Part shown: positions 53,261 to 62,297 of the stretch, one piece after another
Layout of the letters: each line of letters begins with the position of its first letter
Numbering within the stretch: position 1 is the stretch's first letter
Source: Ardenticatenales bacterium
GTDB taxonomy: Bacteria; Chloroflexota; Anaerolineae; Ardenticatenales; Ardenticatenaceae
DNA: 64,000 bases
Reading direction: 5' to 3'
NCBI GenBank assembly: GCA_020634795.1
Contig: JACKAZ010000004.1
Span: 294,423-358,422 of the forward strand
Made by a program: the position numbers and the translations under genes
The notes under the pieces: generated by a model
Told to the model about the DNA's origin: nothing
Database searches by the model: none
Seen by the model: the letters and a program-made list of their open reading frames with translations, nothing else

Positions 53261-53365
53261 GGCTGAGCGTGCGAAATGGCGAATAGCGAATGGGGTGATG
53301 TCGGGCAGCCTCTCACCGCTCCGCCCGTGTGGCTTGTTGACCGTTCGAGTCGTTCACACCGCTTC

Positions 53366-54334
53366 CTACTCGACGAGGACGGGCGTGAGGAGCGGGTCGG
53401 TGCGCCAGAAATGGAAGCCGTTGTACCGCTCCATCTGATCGGGCAAGATGAGGGCGAGGCGCGCGCTGGCCTGATCGGGGCGCTGAATAAGCTGCATCGC
53501 CGCCGCCAGCGCCGCGCCGCCCGGCGGACCACTCAACAGCGCCTCGCGGCGATAGAGACGGAGCAGCGCCTCTTGGGCCTGCGCCTGCGAGACGGGGATG
53601 ACTTCGTCCACCAGCGCGCTGTCGTAGTTGGCGGGGACGAAAGAGGGGCCGATGCCGAACAGACGGTGGTGGCCCGCCGCGCCGCCGCTCAGCACGGGCG
53701 AAGCCGCAGGTTCTACGGCGTAGAGTTTGGCCCGCCCGCCGCTCAGCACGCGCAGCCGCCGCCCGATGCCGGTCAGCTCAGAGCCGGTGCTGACCGGAAC
53801 CACCACCCCATCGAGCGCGCCCGCGCAGTCGCGCCAAAGCTCGTCAGCCAAGGGTTCGTAGCCAGCGGGGGCTGCGGGATTGTCGAACTGTCGGGGGCGG
53901 AACGCACCCAGCGATGTCGCCAAAGTCTCGGCCTGCTGTTGCGCCCCGCGCATCCCCTCACTGACGGCGGTCAACTCAATCTCGGCCCCCATCGCGCGCA
54001 AAAGCTGGACGCGACTGGCGGGCACGGAGCGGGGCATCACGAGGATGAGTCGGAAGCCAGCCGGGATGGCATAGGCGGCTAGGGCAAAGGCGATGTTGCC
54101 GCTGGTCGGTTCGACGATGGTGCCGCCCGCCTGCAATTCGCCCTGTTCCACGGCGTGGCTCAGCAGATGAACGACGAGCCGATCCTGATCGCTGCCGCTG
54201 GGGTTGTACCATTCCAACTTGGCGAACAACGCCCCCTCCCACGTGGGTAGCAGCCGTCGCAGGCGCACCAACGGCGTCTGGCCCACCGGTACGGCAGTGG
54301 GATAGGGGGCTGGCTCCGGCAGATGGTGTGACAT
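53366..54334 (-). CDS. cysteine-synthase-like protein lacking the PLP lysine
   Basis: 322 residues with the fold-type II PLP enzyme layout. TPLVRLRRLLPTWEGALFAK is a normal beginning. The Schiff-base block reads YNPSGSDQDRLV where cysteine synthases have NPxGSxKDR, so the lysine is replaced by glutamine. Other parts are kept: VEPTSGNIAFALA (phosphate/substrate loop), VPVSTGSELTGIGRRL (glycine-rich PLP phosphate loop, partly altered) and LSGPPGGAALAAAM. A normal transaldimination is not expected. It could be a regulatory or binding paralogue. It sits upstream of ackA on the same strand, separated by 150 bp. Confidence 0.85.
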   Translation of the reverse strand: MSHHLPEPAPYPTAVPVGQTPLVRLRRLLPTWEGALFAKLEWYNPSGSDQDRLVVHLLSHAVEQGELQAGGTIVEPTSGNIAFALAAYAIPAGFRLILVMPRSVPASRVQLLRAMGAEIELTAVSEGMRGAQQQAETLATSLGAFRPRQFDNPAAPAGYEPLADELWRDCAGALDGVVVPVSTGSELTGIGRRLRVLSGGRAKLYAVEPAASPVLSGGAAGHHRLFGIGPSFVPANYDSALVDEVIPVSQAQAQEALLRLYRREALLSGPPGGAALAAAMQLIQRPDQASARLALILPDQMERYNGFHFWRTDPLLTPVLVE

Positions 54335-54755
54335 GGCTCAATTGTATCCGCACCCCCCGCAGGGACAATCGGGCGAGGGGTTTACCCTGAGATGCAGACA
54401 GTGGCGCGTTCGCGGTAATGTGCCCCGATCGATGGGTTCTGGTACCAGATAGGGATAGAGATAGAGAGGGGCGATGGTTTCTCCATGGGCTGTCGGCGTA
54501 ACGGCAATGGTCCGAGCCATGTTTCGCCGCGTTTTGGCCGGCGGTGCGGTGAAACGCTTGTCAAGCCGTTTCCCCTGACAATCGCACCGTTCGTGAACGT
54601 GGGCACGCTGCATTTGAAACAATCGCCAATCGCGAATCGGAAACTTTGATGAAGCTTCGCTTGGCCGTGCCACACCCCACACACCCGCACACCGTCACGC
54701 CTTTTCTTTATCCTCCGAGGTGGGCGACAGTACAGAGTGTCTCAATTCGCCACCC
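54335..54755. other. intergenic region without supported gene
   Basis: About 420 bp between the CysK-like gene and the YihY gene. It has an AGATAGGGATAGAGATAGAGA purine patch and several short open frames without codon bias or ribosome sites. Nothing convincing is seen. Confidence 0.4.
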
Positions 54756-55760
54756 CTACCCCCGTCGCCGGAGCGCCCGCCAGAGCATCAGGGGCAGCCC
54801 GAAGAGGAACAGGCCGATGCCCGTGATCATGCCTGTGAAAAAGGTGCTCGGCGGGTGGCGCGGCACGGGTTCAGCGCGCACGGGGGGGGCACTTTCGGGC
54901 AGGCGGGGCACGTTCGCCAACTGGCGGCGACGGTGATAGACGGAGACGATCTCGGCCCCCAGCAGCAGAATGAGGGCGAAGTAGTAGATCAACGCCACGA
55001 AGGCCAGCACCGCGCCCACCACCTCGCCCGCGCTCGGCACATCGCGCGAGCCGAGGTACCAACCCAGCACTTCGCGGCCAATCGACCAGGTGACGGCGGC
55101 GAAAAGGCCGCCGATCAGCGCCGATCGCCAAGAGATATCCTTGTTGGGCATGTAGCGGTAGAGGGCGCCAAAGACGATGACGGAAAGAAGAAGGCCCAGG
55201 ACGATGTTCAGCGCATTGGCCATCATGCCCCCGCCGGGCAATTGGGCAAGGTAGCTTTGGGCAGTGCCCAAGATCGTGTTGGCCAAGACCGACGCGGTCA
55301 TGAGCACGGCCAGAAGCAGGACGATGAGCACGGCCTGCAATCGGTCCAGCAGCTTGCGCCGCAGCGCGGCATCCGCCTTGTTGACGTCGAAGATGTCGTT
55401 AAAGGAGTTGTCCACTTGGGCAAAAATGTTGGAGGCGGCCCATAGGCCGGTCAACAGACCGATCAGCCCCGTGATGCCACTGCTGTCCGCGGTACTTTCA
55501 AAGCTCTTCGAGAGCAGTGTGCCCGCTGTGGGCAGCGCGGCCGACACTTGGTTGATCACCGCGTCACGGGCGCCGATGGCCGCGGGCAGGCCAATGCTCA
55601 GCGCATAGCCGAGTAGGGACACCAGCACCAGAATCAACGGGAAGAAGGAAATAAAGGCGTAGTAGGCCAACGCCGCGGCATGGCGTGGCACATTGTCGTC
55701 GCCAAACTTTTCAAAGACCTCCTTCATGACGTCCACGACATTCTTGATTCGATCAGGCAT
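54756..55760 (-). CDS. YihY/BrkB family membrane protein
   Basis: 334 residues. NVPRHAAALAYYAFISFFPLILVLVSLLGY (conserved first helices), GLWAASNIFAQVDNSFNDIF, and RYMPNKDISWRSALIGGLFA are the family blocks; about six membrane helices lie before a basic C-terminus. The family was once called RNase BN, but its members are now taken to be transporters or envelope proteins of unclear function. AGGAGAGGA precedes the ATG. Confidence 0.9.
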   Translation of the reverse strand: MPDRIKNVVDVMKEVFEKFGDDNVPRHAAALAYYAFISFFPLILVLVSLLGYALSIGLPAAIGARDAVINQVSAALPTAGTLLSKSFESTADSSGITGLIGLLTGLWAASNIFAQVDNSFNDIFDVNKADAALRRKLLDRLQAVLIVLLLAVLMTASVLANTILGTAQSYLAQLPGGGMMANALNIVLGLLLSVIVFGALYRYMPNKDISWRSALIGGLFAAVTWSIGREVLGWYLGSRDVPSAGEVVGAVLAFVALIYYFALILLLGAEIVSVYHRRRQLANVPRLPESAPPVRAEPVPRHPPSTFFTGMITGIGLFLFGLPLMLWRALRRRG

Positions 55761-55904
55761 GTTGGCTGTCCTCTCCTGCGTAATCTGTGCGAAAGGATGG
55801 TCGTTGGGGTGGTTGCATGCTTTGAGGGTGTCGGTGAAACGAATAACGCAGAGCGGCTATCCGCAAGTGCGGCATGGAATCGCGATAGCTAGGCGCGGCG
55901 CAGA

Positions 55905-56056
55905 AATGGCTTATGGAGAATAGAGGTTCCATGTGCTGATGCGCACCACGGAGGATGAAAGTAACGCATGACGTTGTGTGGGTGGGCGGCTGTCTGGGTG
56001 TGAGGGTGAATGGCCTAGCAAAGCCATGAATTATCAAGGGAAAGTCTAGGCCCCCA
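55905..56056 (-). repeat. dispersed intergenic repeat, copy 2
   Basis: The reverse complement of this stretch (GGCCTAGACTTTCCC, ATTCATGGCTTTGCTAGG, CATTCACCCTCACACCC, CGTGGTGCGC, CTCTATTCTC) aligns with 2930-3100. It is cut at 56056 by the IS3 element. Confidence 0.7.
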
Positions 56057-56126
56057 TGTCAAGTCCTGAAATACGTTGACAAAAAAAGGGCGCACAAGCT
56101 GGATTATGGAAAGTTAGCAGCGGACC

Positions 56127-57017
56127 TCAAGCCGTAGCGCGTTGAGCCAACGGCTGCTTTAAGGAAGGGATAGCTGGGGCATAATGTACCTGCGCCGGGC
56201 GCTGCATGTCGAGGTTGAGATGGGGTCGTTCGTGGTTGTAGAGCCAGATGCTTTGCCCCACCGTCTGCTCGGCATGGCGCAAGTCGCTGAACTGTTGATC
56301 CAGCAGGTATTCGAGCTTGAGGATGCCATTGACGCGCTCGGCCAAGGCATTATCATACGCGTTGCCCACCGCGCCCATGCTGGGCCGCAGGCCATGGGCC
56401 TGCAACAGATCGGTGTAGGGCCGCGCGGTGTACTGCACGCCATGATCGCTGTGATGGATCAGGCCTTGCCGCGGATGCTGCGCGTGGTCAAGCGCCATCT
56501 GCAGGGCGCGCTGGGCGCCTTCCAGGGCCAGACTCGCACACAGATCGTAGCCCACGATGTAGCGCGAGTAGGCGTCGGTCACCAGCGCCAAGTAGGCGAA
56601 GCCGTCTGCGGTGGCGAGGTAGGTGATGTCGGCGACCCACAGTTGGCCGACGCGCTCAAGACGCAGCGCGGGCAGCAGATTGGGCCAGCGGTACAGACCG
56701 GCGTAGGTCGTGCGCCGATAGCTGCGTTTAGGCTGAATCAGCAGCTCATGCTCGCTGAGCAGGCGGAAGAGGCGGTCGCGCCCGATGGCGCAGTGGCGTT
56801 CCTTGAGCAGATGGTGCAGCTTGCGCGTGCCCATGCGCGGGTGGTGCTGGCGGATTTGGCGCACGATCTCCAGCGCCAGCGCTTCGCGGGCGGCGCGGCG
56901 TTGTTGGCGTTGGCGCTGTTGATGGTAGGCTTGGCGACTGATGCCCAGCGCGGCGAGCAATTGCTGCTGGCTGATGGCATAGTGCTGGCGGAGGGGATTA
57001 TCCATGGCGTGCTTCAT
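56127..57017 (-). CDS. IS3 transposase OrfB (integrase domain)
   Basis: 296 residues. An HTH_21 domain (HHPRMGTRKLHHLLKERHCA) precedes the rve integrase core: LWVADITYLATADGFAYLAL (first Asp), IHHSDHGVQYTARPYTDLL (second Asp) and NAYDNALAERVNGILKLEYL (Glu). It overlaps orfA by four bases, so a fused OrfAB could arise by frameshift. It seems intact. Confidence 0.92.
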   Translation of the reverse strand: MKHAMDNPLRQHYAISQQQLLAALGISRQAYHQQRQRQQRRAAREALALEIVRQIRQHHPRMGTRKLHHLLKERHCAIGRDRLFRLLSEHELLIQPKRSYRRTTYAGLYRWPNLLPALRLERVGQLWVADITYLATADGFAYLALVTDAYSRYIVGYDLCASLALEGAQRALQMALDHAQHPRQGLIHHSDHGVQYTARPYTDLLQAHGLRPSMGAVGNAYDNALAERVNGILKLEYLLDQQFSDLRHAEQTVGQSIWLYNHERPHLNLDMQRPAQVHYAPAIPSLKQPLAQRATA

Positions 57018-57364
57018 GATCTGCGGCCGATCTTTGTTTGGAGCGGGCTACCGAGCAAAGTTTCGGCTTCAGCCAACTCGGCTTGAAGCAAGATTTTGTC
57101 CAGCGCCAGTTGGCTGACGGCTTGCTCGAGGCGTTGGATACGCTCTTGGGCAAGCTTGATTTGATGGCGTTCATCCGGACGTTGGATGCGCATGAGTTCT
57201 TGGCGTAAGCCTTGACGGCTGAATTGGCGCACCCAGCGGTTGATGGTGTCGGAGCCGCCGATGCCATACTTCTGCTGGAGGTGACGGCAACTTGCGCCTG
57301 CTTCATATTCACTGACGACCTGCCGTTTGAAGGCTTGGCTATAGCGGGGTATTTTGGTTTTCAT
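57014..57364 (-). CDS. IS3 transposase OrfA (DNA-binding)
   Basis: 116 residues. An HTH_Tnp_1-type domain (YSQAFKRQVVSEYEAGASCR, IGGSDTINRWVRQFSRQG) is followed by a leucine-zipper coiled coil (LAQERIQRLEQAVSQLALDK) used for dimer formation. Its end overlaps the start of orfB. Confidence 0.9.
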   Translation of the reverse strand: MKTKIPRYSQAFKRQVVSEYEAGASCRHLQQKYGIGGSDTINRWVRQFSRQGLRQELMRIQRPDERHQIKLAQERIQRLEQAVSQLALDKILLQAELAEAETLLGSPLQTKIGRRS

Positions 57365-57426
57365 CTTGACCTGTCCTTAATGGTGATGGGGGCATTCTTT
57401 GTCAATCTTATTCAGGACGGGTCATC

Positions 57427-57483
57427 ATGCCCCATGCACCATGCCCCATGCACCTTGCACCTTGCACCTTGCACCTTGCACCC
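57427..57483 (+). repeat. CCATGCACC/CACCTTG short tandem repeat
   Basis: CCCCATGCACCATG units grade into four CACCTTG units. They lie directly beside the IS3 end and upstream of a glycosyltransferase gene. The frame through them is open but not coding. Confidence 0.75.
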
Positions 57484-57603
57484 TTAACTCCAAACTCCAA
57501 CATCCCGCCCGCCCGCACCCCAAAACTCACACCCCATTCACTCTTCGACGACGACTATGCTAGGATAGAGGCGAACCACCATTTCTGGCAAGTCGAACCA
57601 TCC

Positions 57604-60552
57604 ATGCCCACCGATCACGCATCCGCCTCGTCCCCCAGCTCATCTTCCCGCGCCTGGCAAATTGCCCTAGTGGGCGTGCTACTGGCCGCCTTCGCGCTCC
57701 GCCTCTACCAGTTGGGGGTGCAGAGCCTGTGGTATGACGAGACGGTGAGCGCGTGGTTTGCGATCCAATCGATCCCCGAATTGCTGGCCCGAACCGCTCG
57801 TGATATCCATCCCCCGCTCTATTACCTGCTGCTGCACGGCTGGCAAGGCTTCATCGGTCGCAGCGAATGGTCGCTCGCCATCTTCTCGGTGGGCTGGGGG
57901 GTTCTGCTGATTGCCAGCAGCTACAAGATGGGAGAGTGGTTGGCGGGGCGACCGACCGGACTGCTCGCCGCCGCGCTCGTGGCGATGTCGCCCTTCAACG
58001 TCTGGTACAGCCAAGAAGTCCGAATGTATACGATGGGCGCGACGCTGGGACTGTGGAGCCTGATGGCGCTCTGGCAACTGCTGCAACCCGGCCGGATGAA
58101 GAAACGGTGGATGGCGCTCTGGGTGATGAGCGCAGTGGCCGGATTGTACACGCTCTACTATCTTGGGTTCCTGCTATTGGCCGAGGCATTGATCGTTTTG
58201 GCGACGCTTTGGCGCCACCCCGCACGCACCGCCCGACTGCGACGCTGGTTCTGGATGGCGGGCGCGACCCTCTTCTTGTGGCTGCCGTGGCTCCCCACCG
58301 CCCTGCGCCAAGCGTTCGATCCGCCGGTTCCGCCCTGGCGCGTCGCCGTTGCGCCCCGCACCATGATCTTGGAATCGCTGGGGGCGTTGGCCTTTGGGCA
58401 GTCGATGGATTTCGAAGCCTTTGGCTGGTCATTGTGGGCACTGCTGGCCGTGATCGCGGTCGGATTGTGGGTGGCGTGGCCCCGTCGACGGCCCGCCGTT
58501 CTGCTGCTGTTGGCCGCGCTCGTGCTGCCGCTGCTCATTCTTTGGGGCAGCGCCTTCAGCCCGTCGCCCCTCTACCACGCCCGCTACCTCTTCACCTTTT
58601 CGCCCGCCTTCTATCTGCTGATGGCGCTGGCCTTCATCGCCCTCGCGCGGCAGGCCCGCCGCCATTCAGGGATGATCGCGGCATCGATCAGCGCGGCGCT
58701 GTTGCTGGCACCGCTGTTGCTCTTTTCGGCCCAATCGCTCCAGCGCTTCTGGCATGATCCCGCCTACACCACCGATGATCTGCGACGTGGCGCCGCGCTG
58801 ATCGAGGAGCAGTGGCGCAGCCACGACGTGGTATTGAGTAATGCGGGCTACACCTATCCCGCTCTGACGACCTACTTGGTCGACCCCATCGCCGTTCGGC
58901 AGCGGCTGTCGACCTGGCAAGGCGCGGCGGCACAGAGTACCCCCAGTGCGGCGGGCGTGACGATCGCTGAGGGGGGCATCGTGGATGGCGACGCGACCTT
59001 GGGTTGGGGGCTGGCGGAAAGCGACTTCTACGCCAGCAGCCGCGAAGCGACCACGCAATCGCTCGACGGCATCTGGCAGATCGCCAGCCGGCTCTGGCAG
59101 CTTCGCCTCTACGACACGGTGTCAGATCCCGAGGCGGTGATCCGCGAATGGCTGGAGCGTCACGGCCACCTCTTCTTCGACGAACCGCTTTCGGGCGACA
59201 GCAATGCACGTGTGCAGGGCTGGTACTTTCCGCCCCGCTCCAACGAGCGCCCCGATCAACTGAGCAATGCCCAATTCTTGGCGCCGGAAGGCGATGCGCC
59301 TTGGGTCGCGCTGCGTGGTATCAGCGTGCCACGCGGCCCGTTGCAGGGCGGCGGCTGGCTCGACATGGATCTTTGGCTGGAAGCGCTCCCCGGCATGGAT
59401 ATCACCACCCGCATGTCGGTCGGCCTCTTCGATACCACACTCCCCGCCCGTCAGTGGACGGTGTTGGATGAACAGCCGCTCGGCCCTCTGCTCTCGCTGC
59501 CCCAACTGCCCGGTGTGCAGCGTTGGCCGGTGCGGTTGCGCCTGCCGATTGGGCTGCCACCCGGCAGCTACGAGGTCCACGTGAAGTTCTATCGCCCTTC
59601 GGATGGGGCGTTCTTGCAGCCGGTGGGCGACAACGTCGTGCTGCCCGACCGCGTCCGCCTCGGCTTTGCTGCCGAGATCGGCCCGACCCCGACGGATGCG
59701 GGCGATCCGCGTGTCGGCACCCCGCAGGAAGCGCAGTTCGGCCCGTTGACCTTCCTTGGCCATGCGATCCCCGCAGGTCCGTGGCAGCCGGGCGAAACGA
59801 TCCCGATCGAGCTGGTCTGGCGGGTCGCGGAGCGGCCCGACGACTCGCTTCAACTCTTCTTGACCTCGAACGCGATCACGGCCGACAGTGGGGGGGTCAC
59901 GACCGATTACCCGATGTCGCGCTGGCAGGCGGGCGAGGTGATCCGTGATGTCCATTACGTCACCCTTGCACCCAACGTCGAGCCTGGTGACTACCCGCTT
60001 TTTGTCAGCGTGAGCCAAGCAGCGGCCAACGTGCCCTGGTCGCAGGGGCTATTCCGCTCGGGCGAACTGTTGCAAATCGGCCTGTTGACGGTGGAGGATC
60101 GTGCCCGCAACTTCGAGCCACCGGCGTTGCAATATCCGCTTGATGTCCAGTTCGGCGAGACGATCCAACTGATCGGTGCGGATTATCCCGCCCCCGACGA
60201 GCGCCATGCGGCGGGCGAAGCGCTCTCGCTGGCGCTCTATTGGCACGCCCTTGCCCCACCCCCAGAGCGATACAAAATTTTCATGCACTTGATCGACCCC
60301 GACGGCAATTTGGTCGACCAGTGCGACATTGAGCCGGAGGATGGCCGCCACCCGACCAACGGTTGGCGCGAGGGGGAGTATATCAGCACGGGCTGTGATC
60401 TGCCGGTTCCAGAAGGGCTGGAAGCGGGCGACTACGAGGTGCGGATCGGTCTCTACAACCCGATCACCGGTGACCGGCTGCCCCCTTCTGGCCCCAACAG
60501 CAACGACGACGAACGCTACCTGTTGCTGGCGACCTATCGTGTTGCACCATAG
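57604..60552 (+). CDS. GT39/ArnT-like membrane glycosyltransferase with large C-terminal domain
   Basis: 982 residues. Residues 1-480 hold about eleven membrane helices with the luminal/periplasmic motifs SLWYDETVSAWFA (metal/donor acidic pair), ARDIHPPLYYLLLHGW and NVWYSQEVRMYTM, as in polyprenyl-phosphate-sugar-dependent transferases (GT39/PMT, ArnT). The C-terminal half is extracytoplasmic and rich in beta strands (about 620-975), with repeated VELVWRVAERPDDSLQLFL and LSLALYWHALAPPPERYKIF blocks. Such tails are common in Chloroflexota members. The ATG at 57604 is chosen because upstream codons are repeat-derived. The acceptor is unknown. Confidence 0.88.
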   Translation: MPTDHASASSPSSSSRAWQIALVGVLLAAFALRLYQLGVQSLWYDETVSAWFAIQSIPELLARTARDIHPPLYYLLLHGWQGFIGRSEWSLAIFSVGWGVLLIASSYKMGEWLAGRPTGLLAAALVAMSPFNVWYSQEVRMYTMGATLGLWSLMALWQLLQPGRMKKRWMALWVMSAVAGLYTLYYLGFLLLAEALIVLATLWRHPARTARLRRWFWMAGATLFLWLPWLPTALRQAFDPPVPPWRVAVAPRTMILESLGALAFGQSMDFEAFGWSLWALLAVIAVGLWVAWPRRRPAVLLLLAALVLPLLILWGSAFSPSPLYHARYLFTFSPAFYLLMALAFIALARQARRHSGMIAASISAALLLAPLLLFSAQSLQRFWHDPAYTTDDLRRGAALIEEQWRSHDVVLSNAGYTYPALTTYLVDPIAVRQRLSTWQGAAAQSTPSAAGVTIAEGGIVDGDATLGWGLAESDFYASSREATTQSLDGIWQIASRLWQLRLYDTVSDPEAVIREWLERHGHLFFDEPLSGDSNARVQGWYFPPRSNERPDQLSNAQFLAPEGDAPWVALRGISVPRGPLQGGGWLDMDLWLEALPGMDITTRMSVGLFDTTLPARQWTVLDEQPLGPLLSLPQLPGVQRWPVRLRLPIGLPPGSYEVHVKFYRPSDGAFLQPVGDNVVLPDRVRLGFAAEIGPTPTDAGDPRVGTPQEAQFGPLTFLGHAIPAGPWQPGETIPIELVWRVAERPDDSLQLFLTSNAITADSGGVTTDYPMSRWQAGEVIRDVHYVTLAPNVEPGDYPLFVSVSQAAANVPWSQGLFRSGELLQIGLLTVEDRARNFEPPALQYPLDVQFGETIQLIGADYPAPDERHAAGEALSLALYWHALAPPPERYKIFMHLIDPDGNLVDQCDIEPEDGRHPTNGWREGEYISTGCDLPVPEGLEAGDYEVRIGLYNPITGDRLPPSGPNSNDDERYLLLATYRVAP

Positions 60553-60606
60553 CGGGTTGGGGGAGTTTGATGAGTTAGGGGTTCAGGCGTTTGCGAGTTT
60601 TGGGGG

Positions 60607-60778
60607 TAATACCAAATCGGAAGGTTGATTGTGCCACGTCGATCAATGGTAACAGCAAAGAAGGGGCCCGCCTGCGCAGGCCCATTGGCCGACAGGCCCT
60701 CCAGCGGGGATTTTAATCCCTGCCCCACGGTTACACCGTCAATTCCACATCCACAATTGTCTATGAGAATTGGTATAA
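60607..60778 (-). repeat. 172-bp MITE-like element with REP core, copy 2
   Basis: TAATACCAAATCGG at one end and GAATTGGTATAA at the other. Its reverse complement is over 90% identical to 40038-40209, including both core hairpins. It lies between two convergently unrelated genes and carries no ORF of its own. Confidence 0.9.
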
Positions 60779-60915
60779 GAGAGGCGCCATTGGCACGCCT
60801 TTTACTTCTTTCCCAGCGCCTCACTCTTGCCTTGTAAATCGAAGTGGCAGCCAGGCCATTCTCTCTCTCTTTCTTCCAACAACCAAATCGGTTTAACCGT
60901 TCCAAGGGGTGGGTG

Positions 60916-62091
60916 ATGCGTGAAATTATCATAGCGGGGGCAGGCTACGCGGGGCTGCGGGCCGCGTTGGATCTGGGCGCGGCCCAACGCAAGGGACAGC
61001 TCGGCGAGGCGCGGCTGACCGTGGTGGATCGCAACGATTATCACCAAGTGGTGACCTGGCTCCACGATGTGGCCGCCGCGAGTGTAGAGGCCGAGGCCGC
61101 GCGGATTCCGCTATCGCGGCTTTTGGGCGATGGCACGCTCAACGTGATGCAGGGCGACGTGCGCGGCTTGGCACCGAAAGAGCAACGGATTCTGCTCATG
61201 GATGGCACCTTGCTCAGCTATGATCGGGTCGTGGTAGCGCTAGGAAGTGAGACGTTGTGGCCACCGGTGCCCGGGCTGCGCGACCATGCCCTGCCGCTCC
61301 GTTGGTGGAACGAGGCTTTCGCGCTGCGCGAAGCGATCATGACCAGCTTCGCCGATGCCGCCGCGACCCAGGACGCGGCCGAACGACGCCGCCTGATGAC
61401 GATCGTCGTGGTGGGTGGCGGCTACACCGGCTGCCAACTGGCGGGCGAGCTGAGCCACTGGCTGCCGGCGCTGGCCGACCAATTCGGCCTTTCCATCTTT
61501 GACATCACCTTGCGCCAAATCGAGGCACAGCCACGGCTGGTGCCGAACTGGCAGCCCCAACTGTCGAGCCAAGCCGAGCGCACCCTCCGCCAAAAAGGGG
61601 TACAATTGCTGCTGGATAGCCCACTCGCCGAAGTCGGGCCGACGCACTTTCGCATCGGCGAGCGTCCCCCCATGCCCTACGGCGTGATGGCGTGGACAGG
61701 CGGGGTGCAGGCGCCCGCCTTGCTGGCGGAGAGTGGTTTCCGGACGGGGGCGCAGGGGCGCGTGGTGGTGGATGATTATCTGCGGGCCGAGGGCTTCCCA
61801 ACCGCGTATGTGGCGGGGGATTGTGCCCTGTGGATGGACGGGGAGAAGCCGTTGCCGGCAACGGCCAGCCATGCCCTGCGACAAGGGGAATACGTGGCCC
61901 GCAGCCTGCAACGGGAGTTTCATGGCGAACCGTTGGGGCGCTACGAACCGACCAAGTTGGGCTTGGTGATGTCGCTGGGTGGCAACGATGCCGTCGGCAC
62001 CGCCCTGGGCGTTCCGCTCTACGGCCCGACCGCCGGTCTGCTCAAAGAAGGGATCGAATCGTGGTACTTGAGTACGATTGGGGTGAAGTGA
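60916..62091 (+). CDS. NADH dehydrogenase-like FAD oxidoreductase (NDH-2 type)
   Basis: 391 residues. Two Rossmann folds are seen: IIIAGAGYAGLRAALDLG binds FAD and VVVGGGYTGCQLAGELS binds NAD(P)H near residue 170. VDRNDYHQVVTWLHDVAA and AYVAGDCALW (FAD ribityl contact near 300) fit the family. NDH-2 enzymes pass electrons from NADH to quinone at the membrane without pumping protons. The C-terminal amphipathic helix is short, so membrane association is uncertain. AAGGGGTG precedes the ATG at 60916. Its stop codon is the first base triplet of a minisatellite. Confidence 0.85.
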   Translation: MREIIIAGAGYAGLRAALDLGAAQRKGQLGEARLTVVDRNDYHQVVTWLHDVAAASVEAEAARIPLSRLLGDGTLNVMQGDVRGLAPKEQRILLMDGTLLSYDRVVVALGSETLWPPVPGLRDHALPLRWWNEAFALREAIMTSFADAAATQDAAERRRLMTIVVVGGGYTGCQLAGELSHWLPALADQFGLSIFDITLRQIEAQPRLVPNWQPQLSSQAERTLRQKGVQLLLDSPLAEVGPTHFRIGERPPMPYGVMAWTGGVQAPALLAESGFRTGAQGRVVVDDYLRAEGFPTAYVAGDCALWMDGEKPLPATASHALRQGEYVARSLQREFHGEPLGRYEPTKLGLVMSLGGNDAVGTALGVPLYGPTAGLLKEGIESWYLSTIGVK

Positions 62092-62155
62092 GTTTGGTGA
62101 GTTTAGTGAGTTTAGTGAGTTTAATGAGTTTAATGAGTTTAATGAGTTGAGGGGT
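62090..62155 (+). repeat. 9-bp minisatellite, GAGTTTGGT to GAGTTTAAT
   Basis: Seven units change stepwise: GAGTTTGGT, GAGTTTAGT twice, GAGTTTAAT three times, GAGTTGAGG. It begins within the stop codon of the NDH-2-like gene. Confidence 0.92.
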
Positions 62156-62297
62156 TGGGAGTTATAGGGTATTGGCGTGCTCAAGTATTGGCGTGGTGGG
62201 GTTAATCGTCGCTAGTTCGTTGTAGATACAAGGAGAGACAAGGTAACTCTCTATCTCTATCTCCATTTCCATCTTCTCCGATCAATAGGAGGGCAAA

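Larger units (their letters stand above)
56057..57424 (-). mobile_element. IS3-family insertion sequence
   Basis: Ends TGTCAAGTCCTGAA (56057) and, reading inward from 57424, TGACCCGTCCTGAA are imperfect inverted repeats continuing with TTGACAAA on both sides, and carry TG...CA termini. They enclose the overlapping orfA and orfB on the minus strand. Size is 1368 bp. A target duplication is not evident. Confidence 0.9.

Noticed and set aside
54382..54690. Small open frames in the gap upstream of the CysK-like gene
   Set aside because: They lack codon bias, ribosome sites and any recognisable motif.
57427..57603. N-terminal extension of the large glycosyltransferase
   Set aside because: The codons are tandem CACCTTG/CCATGCACC repeats and precede the true membrane domain; not coding.
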